Assembly (NCBI GenBank): GCA_002403095.1
Contig: DHHC01000009.1
Coordinates: 22,294-50,901 of the forward strand
Source: Leptolinea sp. UBA4782
Lineage (GTDB): Bacteria; Chloroflexota; Anaerolineae; Anaerolineales; Anaerolineaceae
Direction of reading: 5' to 3'
DNA: 28,608 nt
The notes beneath the pieces are model-generated. The model was not told the DNA's origin and searched no databases. It was given only the letters and a program-made list of their open reading frames with translations. Shown here in pieces: positions 22,603 through 28,608 of the stretch. Each line of letters opens with the position of its first letter. Within the stretch, counting starts at the first letter, position 1. The position numbers and the translations under genes are program-made.

Positions 22603-24531
22603 CTATTGTTCACATGCAGCACCGATCCGGTACTCCTCAATGCCCCACAGGGATGAGCGCGTGTTGCTCTTCATTTCAAACCCGCACAGGTCCGTCCGGC
22701 TGACAGCAATATGCGGGTGGAAGAACAACGGCACGAACGGGACATCCTGTAGCAGCAGGCGCTGCACTTCAGCGCTGGCAGCCTGCTGGGTTGCCAGGTC
22801 AGCCGTACCAGCCTGGATTGCTTGCTGGCAAGCCCAGTCGTATGCTTCACTGCTGTACCCGGCAATGTTCATCCCGATCCAATTGTTCTCAGCAGACGGG
22901 ATTTGCCAGGACGCAAACGTAGAACAAACCGGCTGGTATCCCCACTGCAGCAGATCAAAGTTGCGCCCGAACCCCACGCCTTCCGGCCCGGCAGCGTACA
23001 GGTCTGCCGGCTGGTAATACTTGACATCCACCTGGATACCGCACTGGTTCAACGATTGCACCAGGATCTGCGCCATGGTTTCCCTGACAGGTGCCTGGCT
23101 GGTGGCATAGCTAATGCTGAGGGGAGTGCCATCATCGATCCCGGTAATTCCCTGAGCTGTGCGCGGGGTGGCCGGGTCGCCATCCAGGTCTTTCCAGCCG
23201 GCTTCATCCAGTAGCAGAGCCCCCGCGGTGGGATCAAAGGCAGGTGCTTGCAAGGCTGGGTCAAGCAGCGGGTTGCCAGGCGGGAGATATGAAACCGGCA
23301 CATCGGCCAGGCTGAACAGAACGGCTTCCTGGACCACCTGGCGGTCCATGCACTGCAAGAACGCCTGGCGTACCCTGACATCCCCGAAGAAATCGGGGCG
23401 GTCGCCCTGCATCTGGTAGTACCCGTCATCGTAAGCAGCAGGTTTGATCCCAAAACTGAGCAGTTCCAGTTCAGGCCCCAGGCTGATATAGGCATTCAAC
23501 TTGCCCGCCTGCTCCAGTTCCAGGATGAGTTCCAGCTGTTCGTCCAGCAGGGTGGTATCGTCCACCAGGTCGCACTCACCGCTCAGGAGCGCTTCGATGT
23601 TGTTATCGGCCGGCTGCCCAAGGAAGCGGAAGACCAGGGTTTCAAATGCAGGTAAACCTTCGCCCGCGCGGAAGTACAGCGGGTTTTTCTTGAGGGTGAT
23701 ATGGTCGCCCTGCACCCACTCGGAGACGGTATAAGCCCCCCAGCCCAACGGGCTGCGGTGGGAGACATCCGCTTCAAGTAATTCAGCAGCGCTCAACCCA
23801 CCCCAGGCATGTTCGGGCAGCGGCAGCCAAAAGAAGGTGGAGTACCGGTTGGGTACAAACCCGGGCACACCTTTCCAGGTAACGCTCAGGTCATCATCCG
23901 CTTCATAGGATTGGGTGCGCAGCAGGTTGCCGCGCGTGACGGGGGTTTGCGGGTCATTCGAAAGGTTGAAAGAGTAGACCGAATCGGCTGCGGTCAACGG
24001 GGTGCCGTCTGACCAGGTAAGGCCTGGCAGAAGGGTAAATTTCACCGTCATCTGTAGCATCTTCAGGGGGGTAATACCATCCCATACCGTCTCACAGCCC
24101 GTGCCGTCAGCGCAGGCGGGATCGAAGACTTCAACCCCTTTCTTCAAAATGGCCACATCGCCATTGGCATCCACCACCTGCATTCCTTCGGTTACATCTA
24201 CAACCTCAACCAGGGCATCACCGTCTTCCAGGCTGGGGAGCTTCTCAAGAATGACCGGATTGATGCCATCCTGTGATGCGTCAAACGGGCCGTCGTAAAC
24301 GGCTTCAAGGACAGACCACGTGGTGCGGGAGGACGAGCCGTACGGATAAAGGGTGGTTGGTTCTGTCCCCAGGCAAACCGTCAGCACCTTTTGCGGTTCA
24401 GGGGTTGGAGTGGGCGAAGGAACAACTGGCGCAGCAGTTGCGGTGGCAGTGGATTGCGCACCCGGGCTGCTGCAAGCCGTCAAAACCAGCATACCAGCCA
24501 GCAGGATGAGAGCGAGTTTCCTCCAGGTCAT
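22603..24531 (-). CDS. ABC transporter solute-binding lipoprotein (peptide/nickel-type, SBP_bac_5)
   Basis: 642 residues. The start at ATG 24531 was chosen over an in-frame upstream start because GGAG precedes it by 6-7 nt and a lipoprotein signal follows: TWRK, a hydrophobic core, then LVLTAC with Cys20. A Thr/Pro-rich linker (about 25-48) precedes the family-5 binding domain, which starts KVLTVCLGTEPTTLYPYG. Typical blocks include LTWSDGTPLTAADSVYSF (about 195), ITLKKNPLY, VRQAFLQCMDRQ and the C-terminal lobe with LVQSLNQCGIQVDVKYY. It would bind peptides or other oligomers outside the membrane. No permease or ATPase gene is next to it, so it is an orphan here. Confidence 0.9.
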   Translation of the reverse strand: MTWRKLALILLAGMLVLTACSSPGAQSTATATAAPVVPSPTPTPEPQKVLTVCLGTEPTTLYPYGSSSRTTWSVLEAVYDGPFDASQDGINPVILEKLPSLEDGDALVEVVDVTEGMQVVDANGDVAILKKGVEVFDPACADGTGCETVWDGITPLKMLQMTVKFTLLPGLTWSDGTPLTAADSVYSFNLSNDPQTPVTRGNLLRTQSYEADDDLSVTWKGVPGFVPNRYSTFFWLPLPEHAWGGLSAAELLEADVSHRSPLGWGAYTVSEWVQGDHITLKKNPLYFRAGEGLPAFETLVFRFLGQPADNNIEALLSGECDLVDDTTLLDEQLELILELEQAGKLNAYISLGPELELLSFGIKPAAYDDGYYQMQGDRPDFFGDVRVRQAFLQCMDRQVVQEAVLFSLADVPVSYLPPGNPLLDPALQAPAFDPTAGALLLDEAGWKDLDGDPATPRTAQGITGIDDGTPLSISYATSQAPVRETMAQILVQSLNQCGIQVDVKYYQPADLYAAGPEGVGFGRNFDLLQWGYQPVCSTFASWQIPSAENNWIGMNIAGYSSEAYDWACQQAIQAGTADLATQQAASAEVQRLLLQDVPFVPLFFHPHIAVSRTDLCGFEMKSNTRSSLWGIEEYRIGAACEQ

Positions 24532-24594
24532 AAAATCTCCATTTCGCAAGCCTGCCGGGAAACGCACGGGCGGGCTCATTAGTGAGGTTGAATT

Positions 24595-24625
24595 ATTATA
24601 CCTTAGGGCTGCTGCAGCACCTCAA
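24595..24625 (-). promoter_or_regulatory. Probable promoter of the solute-binding lipoprotein gene
   Basis: On the minus strand a perfect TATAAT (24595-24600) lies 19 bp after TTGAGG (24620-24625, 4 of 6). The start would be near 24588, with a leader of about 57 nt. Confidence 0.45.
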
Positions 24626-25004
24626 CCCAAGCCCGGATAACACAACCTGCGGATATGTACGGTAATCAGGGATAATCACCAATGGATTAAATGGTGAGAG
24701 CTGGATCTGCTATATCCAACTCTCGTTTTCAAGGAGGAGAAGAGAAGAATTTGTTTGCCCTGTCTGTTAGCAGGATACCATGTACAACCAGGATGTACTG
24801 GACGGTTACACCACGCCAAACAGGCGGTTTCCCTGTGGTTTCTCTATGGCTTCAGGTTAACTGGCTGCTGCAGAACCTGGAACACGAAAATGCAGCCCCC
24901 AGAAGGTTTGCGGCAGGAAATGCACAGGTTACAGGTCATCATCATATGATTGATCTGCTTTAATCCTCTGAATAATATGATTAATAGGAAGTTTTTTAAA
25001 TCAG
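24626..25004. other. Gene-poor stretch with one imperfect hairpin
   Basis: No gene here is convincing. On the plus strand an imperfect stem, GAGAG-c-TGGAT (24696-24706) with ATCCA-a-CTCTC (24714-24724), is followed by GTTTTC and could be a weak terminator. A competing pairing TCACC/GGTGA overlaps it. AAGGAGGAG at 24731-24739 precedes an open frame starting TTG at 24751 and ending at 24963 (70 codons). Its Trp/His-rich translation matches nothing I know, so I do not call it. The stretch from about 24950 is clearly more AT-rich than its surroundings. Confidence 0.4.
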
Positions 25005-25033
25005 TTGATTTTGCTTGTTTAATAGGGTATCTT
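25005..25033 (+). promoter_or_regulatory. Candidate promoter of the 18-codon transcript
   Basis: TTGATT (25005-25010, 4 of 6) and TATCTT (25028-25033, 4 of 6) are separated by exactly 17 bp inside an AT-rich patch. Predicted start near 25040, about 37 nt before the small ORF. Confidence 0.4.
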
Positions 25034-25076
25034 TACCTCAATCTTTAGATGGCAAGGCCGAACCCTGGAGGTAAGT

Positions 25077-25133
25077 ATGGACGACGAAACTATGGAAATC
25101 TTGATGGATGATAAGATCGCTACTGGTGGATAA
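25077..25133 (+). CDS. Candidate 18-residue peptide
   Basis: The frame reads MDDETMEILMDDKIATGG and stops with TAA. It is supported by a perfect GGAGGT 5 nt before the ATG, a plausible promoter upstream, and three hairpins downstream ending in a T-run. Together these make a self-contained unit of about 210 nt. The peptide is acidic (six Asp/Glu, one Lys) and ends in Gly-Gly. That resembles a RiPP-type leader end but with no core peptide after it. No other plus-strand gene follows, so it is not an obvious attenuator leader. I recognise no family. It could equally be the translated part of a dual-function small RNA. Confidence 0.45.
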   Translation: MDDETMEILMDDKIATGG

Positions 25134-25143
25134 TCTTCTGTTT

Positions 25144-25166
25144 CTGGCAGGCCGATTGCCTGCCGG
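25144..25166 (+). repeat. Hairpin after the 18-codon ORF
   Basis: GGCAGGC (25146-25152) pairs perfectly with GCCTGCC (25158-25164) around the loop CGATT, extended by a T-G and a C-G pair. Five Ts occur at 25175-25179, 8 nt past the stem, too far for a strong terminator. Confidence 0.6.
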
Positions 25167-25193
25167 CATGAGAATTTTTATCAAATAATCTGA

Positions 25194-25207
25194 ACCGGGA
25201 AACCGGT
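25194..25207 (+). repeat. Small hairpin with GAAA tetraloop
   Basis: ACCGG (25194-25198) and CCGGT (25203-25207) close GAAA, a stable GNRA-type tetraloop. It lies between the two larger hairpins of the small transcript. Confidence 0.5.
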
Positions 25208-25212
25208 AAACC

Positions 25213-25248
25213 AGGTCCCCGAGATGCCCTCCCGGGGACCTACTTTTT
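25213..25248 (+). terminator. Intrinsic terminator of the small plus-strand transcript
   Basis: The 9-bp perfect stem AGGTCCCCG (25213-25221) and CGGGGACCT (25233-25241), with an 11-nt loop, is followed by ACTTTTTAA. On the minus strand no T-run follows, so it is oriented for plus-strand transcription. It overlaps the last codons of the convergent CapA-like gene. Confidence 0.7.
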
Positions 25249-26241
25249 AATAACATTACCACCCTGCAGATGCAAGTCCTGGAGAACTGATTCCGCAGCT
25301 CCAGGATCGGCAAGGTGGACAATCCCCTCAAATGGATCGATCACGAATGGCTCAGGCTGCAACGTCACCGCCCCGCCGCGGTCAACCGTCACTGTCAGAA
25401 CTACTGACTGGCGAGTATCATCCGGAACGACCTGGTCAAACAGGGCATTCCCCAGGCTGTACATCACCAGGCTTTTGGTGTTGTCCGCCCGTTCGATCCA
25501 CTCCACTGCCTGCAATACATGCGGGTGATGCCCCCAGATAATATCTGCCCCTGCCTCTGAAAAAGCGGCGGCTATCTTACGCTGGCGCGGGGTGGGCGAA
25601 GCCTGGTACTCTGCCCCCCAGTGGACTGAAACAACAATGATGTTCTTGCCAGTATCTGCGGCGGCAATCGCATCCTGCGCGGCTGAGAAATCCAGTTCAG
25701 TGCCAATATCATCAAATGCCAGGAAAGCGAACCTGATGCCGTTTATCTCTTTCACTACGGGCTGTGTTTCCAGTTGGATCAGCTCAAGTTTGTTCTCCTC
25801 CCAGAAGTCAGAGCTTCCTTCACTGGAGGCAGCATCGAATTTTTCGCAGTCGGCGCTGTGGTTATTTTCGAGCGAGAGCATATCTATACCGGATGCGCCT
25901 AACATGTTTACCCCGTCCGGTAATGCGCACAGGTTAATCCCGGTTGGCGCTGCGCCTGCCATCGCCGCAGCGCAGGTATCTGCCAGGCAGACAGGGGATT
26001 CGAGATTTGCCAGGGACAGGTCTGCCCTTTTCAAGGTTGGGGCAATGGCAGCCAGGGCAGTATCCCAATCCCCATCCCGATGGCTGGCGTACACATCCCT
26101 GCCGATCATGACATCCCCCAGGAAGGCCAGCGTCACCGGTTGCCCGCTACCGGCTGAGCAGGCAGAAGCGGACAGCAGCACCATAAGCAGTGCCGCTGCC
26201 CGCCAGAAGATCTTTACAATACCCTGCCTGCCCGTGACCAT
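25240..26241 (-). CDS. CapA-like (PGA_cap) lipoprotein, metallophosphatase fold
   Basis: 333 residues. The N-terminus has a lipoprotein signal ending LLSASAC (Cys28). The rest matches the CapA/PGA_cap family, a calcineurin-like metallophosphatase fold linked in Bacillus to poly-gamma-glutamate export. Visible are LGDVMIGRDV (Asp43), ANLESPV, ENNHSAD (normally NNHxxD), VSVHWGAEY and IWGHHPHVLQ, then SLGNALFDQ. Family members occur widely without capsule genes, so the function is uncertain. The ATG at 26241 lies 1 nt after the upstream gene's stop without a clear ribosome site, so translation is likely coupled. Its 3' end overlaps a plus-strand terminator. Confidence 0.87.
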   Translation of the reverse strand: MVTGRQGIVKIFWRAAALLMVLLSASACSAGSGQPVTLAFLGDVMIGRDVYASHRDGDWDTALAAIAPTLKRADLSLANLESPVCLADTCAAAMAGAAPTGINLCALPDGVNMLGASGIDMLSLENNHSADCEKFDAASSEGSSDFWEENKLELIQLETQPVVKEINGIRFAFLAFDDIGTELDFSAAQDAIAAADTGKNIIVVSVHWGAEYQASPTPRQRKIAAAFSEAGADIIWGHHPHVLQAVEWIERADNTKSLVMYSLGNALFDQVVPDDTRQSVVLTVTVDRGGAVTLQPEPFVIDPFEGIVHLADPGAAESVLQDLHLQGGNVIKK

Positions 26242-26242
26242 G

Positions 26243-28447
26243 TTACGGGGTCATGAATAACGAGGTCCATCCAGGGCTGGGTGGTGTATCTCCAGATTCC
26301 ACCAGTCCCTGCCAGGTTTCGTCGGTCATGCGCTGGTCTGGGGGTACCGTGAATTCATAGTAAGTGAACACCGCGCCGACCGAATACCTGGTGGGGTCAT
26401 CCGGCGGGATCACAACGATCATCGCCGGCTGACCGATGGCTTCCTCCAGGACGCGCCCCATTCCGGTGGCGATGTCTGCCACCAGGGCAGCTTTCTGGTC
26501 GCTCAGGTCGCGGTCATACTCCTCGGTGGTGTCTGCAGCTGCCAGGGTCAGGGCTTCCAGCTCGCCCCCGAAATACATCAGGCGGGTGTATTCGTCAGAA
26601 CTGATCGTTTCGCCATTCAGTTCTTTTTCAGCCACCGTCTGCAGGAAGGTCAACAAGCCGGTCAGGTTTTCAAGGTTATTGCGGGTGGTATCGCTCAACA
26701 GGTTGCGTGAAAGCAGTCCCTGGTAGGTCATCTGTGCCAGCGCATTCAGCCTGGCGTACACTTCCGGGTTGGGCTCAACATACCCCATGGGCGGTTCCTC
26801 CATTCCCCCGCCCATTTCGGCCATCACCTGCTTGGCATACAGGATGGTGTCGTGTTTCAACTCGGTGTACGAGCCCAACGCTGTGTTCAGGTCCTTGCGA
26901 ATCCAGGCCTGGGTGCGCATGAATGCCGGGTAGGTCTCATCTTTCGGCTCGATCAGGGGGAAGAATGTGTAGAGCCAGTTCCAGTACAGGTTTTGTCCCC
27001 ACGAATCCATTTCAAGGGAAGCAACCTCTGTCTTCACTTTATCCATCTGGGCGACATAATTTGCGTACTTCGTTTCACCCATTTCATCCAAAATGCTGTA
27101 GGCTTCCCCTGAACCCATAGCCGCCAGAAAATCCAGCGCCTTGGGTAAATCGCGCGGGTCGGCATCTGTACCAACCTTACGGTACATCACCTGCCCGAAG
27201 ACGTATGCATCGAGGGTGAAGCGCTGCCCCATAAAGCGGAAGCCCTGGGTGGCCTCATCGCGGTCCTCCCAGATCCACACCCACATTGAATTGACCTGGG
27301 GAGGTGGTAGTTTGCGCGCTTCTTCCATAAACTGGTTCATCAACCCTTCATCTGCAAACGAGGTTAATTCGGGGCTGCTGCCATACACATCGTCCAGGAG
27401 CACCCCGTACTCATGAAAGGAAAGGTCGTCTGCCTTGCCCACAATGAAAACGGTTGGATCATAGATCTGTGCCCACAGGTATTCTGCATCCGGGGTATTG
27501 CGGACTGCCTCAACCAGGAGCAGGGCTCGCTGGGTTTCCTGGACATCGCGCAAGCGGAAGGTCATGCGCCCAAACCACATCATCGCCTTAAAGTAACGCT
27601 TCAAGGCTTCACTGCGGGTGTAATGACCGCGCGGCACATACTGGCTGTAGTCTTCGATCAGGCGCAATTCCTCTGTAATACCGGGATAATCCCAGATGGG
27701 GGAAATTTCCGCCCCGCCATGACCTTCGATGAGTGCAACCTCCGCATCCACCAGGGGCAGGGCTGCATCTGGAATCGGCGCATCCAGTTCCAGCAGCCTG
27801 GCAGCCACCCCAAAATAAGCCAGGTTGCGCAACGCGGCATCTTCCAGCGCTGTGCCTTTCAGGGTCTCATACTGGATGGCAGTTGTCTCCAGCATGCTGG
27901 TAGTAAGCAGCTCCAGGTTTGGGATGAAATAATCCCGCTCGAGGTCGCGCAGCATTTTATCGAAGATGAGGTGGTAGACGTGGAAAACCGCGTCTGTGGT
28001 CGCAAACACGGTCGAGTTTTCTTCATACCTGTACGTCTCATATACCTGGTAGAACTCCTGGAACTTGCCCGGGATGGGCGCGGCGACCACGAAACCATTC
28101 TTTGCCAGCATGGCAAGTTGGCTGTCCGTGAGGTTAAGGGAGTCCAACCCAACCACTGATGACAGGTCTACAGGCAGCGTGTAATCGTATGCTGATTTCT
28201 CCGGGAGCCGGACGGGGATGGAAACATATTGCGCAAATGGCGGCCGGTATAAAGCAGAAGCATCCCTTCCCCCTGTCACAGTCGCTTCGGAAGAAGGCGA
28301 CTCGGTAATTGAGGGTTTTTCGCCAGGCGGTTGAGAAGCATCCGGCTTTTGGGTTGGGCTGATACTCTGGGTACCAAACAGACTGCAAGAGGAAACCAGC
28401 AGCACTAATATGATCAAAATCACAAGCATTCGGCTATTCGTTTTCAT
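26243..28447 (-). CDS. DUF3160 lipoprotein
   Basis: 734 residues. The lipoprotein signal MKTNSR, a long Ile/Leu/Val core and LLVSSC (Cys21) are followed by a Pro/Ser linker (to about residue 60). The large remaining part matches the DUF3160 family: YRPPFAQYVSIPVRLPE (around 67), FVVAAP, FATTDAVFHVYHLIFDKMLRDLE and KRYFKAMMWFGRMTF, plus the tail segment DPTRYSVGAVFTYYEFTVPPDQRMTDE. It is mainly alpha-helical and extracytoplasmic; no enzymatic activity is known for the family to my knowledge. ATG preceded by GGAGGT at 5 nt. Middle gene of a minus-strand cluster with the CapA-like lipoprotein and an upstream partial gene 44 nt away. Confidence 0.88.
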   Translation of the reverse strand: MKTNSRMLVILIILVLLVSSCSLFGTQSISPTQKPDASQPPGEKPSITESPSSEATVTGGRDASALYRPPFAQYVSIPVRLPEKSAYDYTLPVDLSSVVGLDSLNLTDSQLAMLAKNGFVVAAPIPGKFQEFYQVYETYRYEENSTVFATTDAVFHVYHLIFDKMLRDLERDYFIPNLELLTTSMLETTAIQYETLKGTALEDAALRNLAYFGVAARLLELDAPIPDAALPLVDAEVALIEGHGGAEISPIWDYPGITEELRLIEDYSQYVPRGHYTRSEALKRYFKAMMWFGRMTFRLRDVQETQRALLLVEAVRNTPDAEYLWAQIYDPTVFIVGKADDLSFHEYGVLLDDVYGSSPELTSFADEGLMNQFMEEARKLPPPQVNSMWVWIWEDRDEATQGFRFMGQRFTLDAYVFGQVMYRKVGTDADPRDLPKALDFLAAMGSGEAYSILDEMGETKYANYVAQMDKVKTEVASLEMDSWGQNLYWNWLYTFFPLIEPKDETYPAFMRTQAWIRKDLNTALGSYTELKHDTILYAKQVMAEMGGGMEEPPMGYVEPNPEVYARLNALAQMTYQGLLSRNLLSDTTRNNLENLTGLLTFLQTVAEKELNGETISSDEYTRLMYFGGELEALTLAAADTTEEYDRDLSDQKAALVADIATGMGRVLEEAIGQPAMIVVIPPDDPTRYSVGAVFTYYEFTVPPDQRMTDETWQGLVESGDTPPSPGWTSLFMTP

Positions 28448-28491
28448 TTCTTACCTCCAGTATTTTTACCAAGAACGGTTCTATAAAAAAC

Positions 28492-28608
28492 CTATTTCTG
28501 CCCATCCATGAAGTTGCCATCAACCAGTACAACGGGTTGTCCATCTCCAATATATCCAGCATCAAGTGAAGAGAACTTTCCTTCTTTGCGGGTGACCAGT
28601 TGAAAGCC
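28492..28608 (-). CDS. Unknown protein, C-terminal fragment (runs off right edge)
   Basis: The minus-strand frame is open from the right edge to TAG at 28492-28494 and gives 38 residues. They include VTRKEGKFSSLDAGYIGDG, PVVLVDGNFMDG and the end QK. The alternating hydrophobic pattern suggests terminal beta strands. I do not recognise the family. It ends 44 nt before the DUF3160 gene on the same strand with no terminator between, so it is probably the first part of the same operon and perhaps also secreted. Confidence 0.6.
   Translation of the reverse strand, partial: GFQLVTRKEGKFSSLDAGYIGDGQPVVLVDGNFMDGQK

Noticed and set aside
24785..24865. Plus-strand 26-codon ORF starting ATG TAC AAC with AGGA before it
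   Set aside because: The ribosome site is weak and the frame overlaps another equally weak open frame. No terminator or promoter supports it.
25040..25241. tmRNA-like element (short acidic reading frame plus hairpins)
   Set aside because: There is no tRNA-like end with a GGTTCGA-type T arm, and the peptide does not end in the hydrophobic ALAA-like tag.
25040..25241. Cobalamin or other known riboswitch because of the ACCGGGAAACCGGT element
   Set aside because: The element is just a small GAAA-capped hairpin. Other conserved boxes are absent and no gene follows on that strand.

Overview
The window looks like a chromosomal segment of a fermentative member of the Chloroflexota, probably class Anaerolineae. 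This is an inference from several lineage-flavoured traits: a single-chain fused GlyQ-GlyS glycyl-tRNA synthetase, secreted lipoproteins with long Thr/Pro-rich linkers, a DUF3160 lipoprotein, an NBR1-type Ig domain protein, an archaeal-like adenosine-specific kinase, and a sodium-pumping acyl-CoA decarboxylase. I see no insertion sequence, phage, CRISPR array or rRNA. Almost everything is chromosomal core or metabolism.

Left part (1-5014): on the minus strand gatC-gatA (gatA runs off the left edge) under a near-consensus promoter. Next comes a minus-strand membrane-anchored NBR1-Ig protein with its own terminator. Divergent from it is a plus-strand pair, adenosine-specific kinase plus a LamG-like lipoprotein, ended by a strong hairpin terminator. 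A convergent coiled-coil membrane protein of unknown role follows.

Sugar and envelope block (5200-10867): a two-gene minus-strand operon pairs a TIM-barrel sugar isomerase/epimerase with a xylulokinase. Its promoter carries a perfect 14-bp palindrome just after the predicted start of transcription. Divergent from it is murJ (lipid II flippase), which may be leaderless. Then come an unknown four-helix membrane protein and a PlsC-type acyltransferase.

Energy block (10871-14366): four adjacent minus-strand genes in the order carboxyltransferase, small membrane subunit, biotin carrier, beta subunit. This is the mmdADCB layout of a complete Na+-translocating methylmalonyl-CoA (or related acyl-CoA) decarboxylase, which would turn decarboxylation into a sodium gradient.

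Housekeeping block (14544-22502, all minus): glyQS fusion, recO, cdd, a CorC/HlyC-type CBS protein, a shortened GlmU, tRNA-Gln(UUG), and a response-regulator-like protein whose phosphoacceptor Asp is replaced by Glu.

Right part (22603-28608): a solute-binding lipoprotein of the peptide-transporter family, then about 700 bases without a conventional gene. Inside that gap a plus-strand unit has a plausible promoter, a perfect Shine-Dalgarno sequence, an 18-codon ORF and three successive hairpins ending in a T-run. This is the least explained and most interesting element of the window. It is followed by a minus-strand cluster of secreted proteins: a CapA-like lipoprotein, a DUF3160 lipoprotein and the C-terminus of an unknown protein that runs off the right edge.
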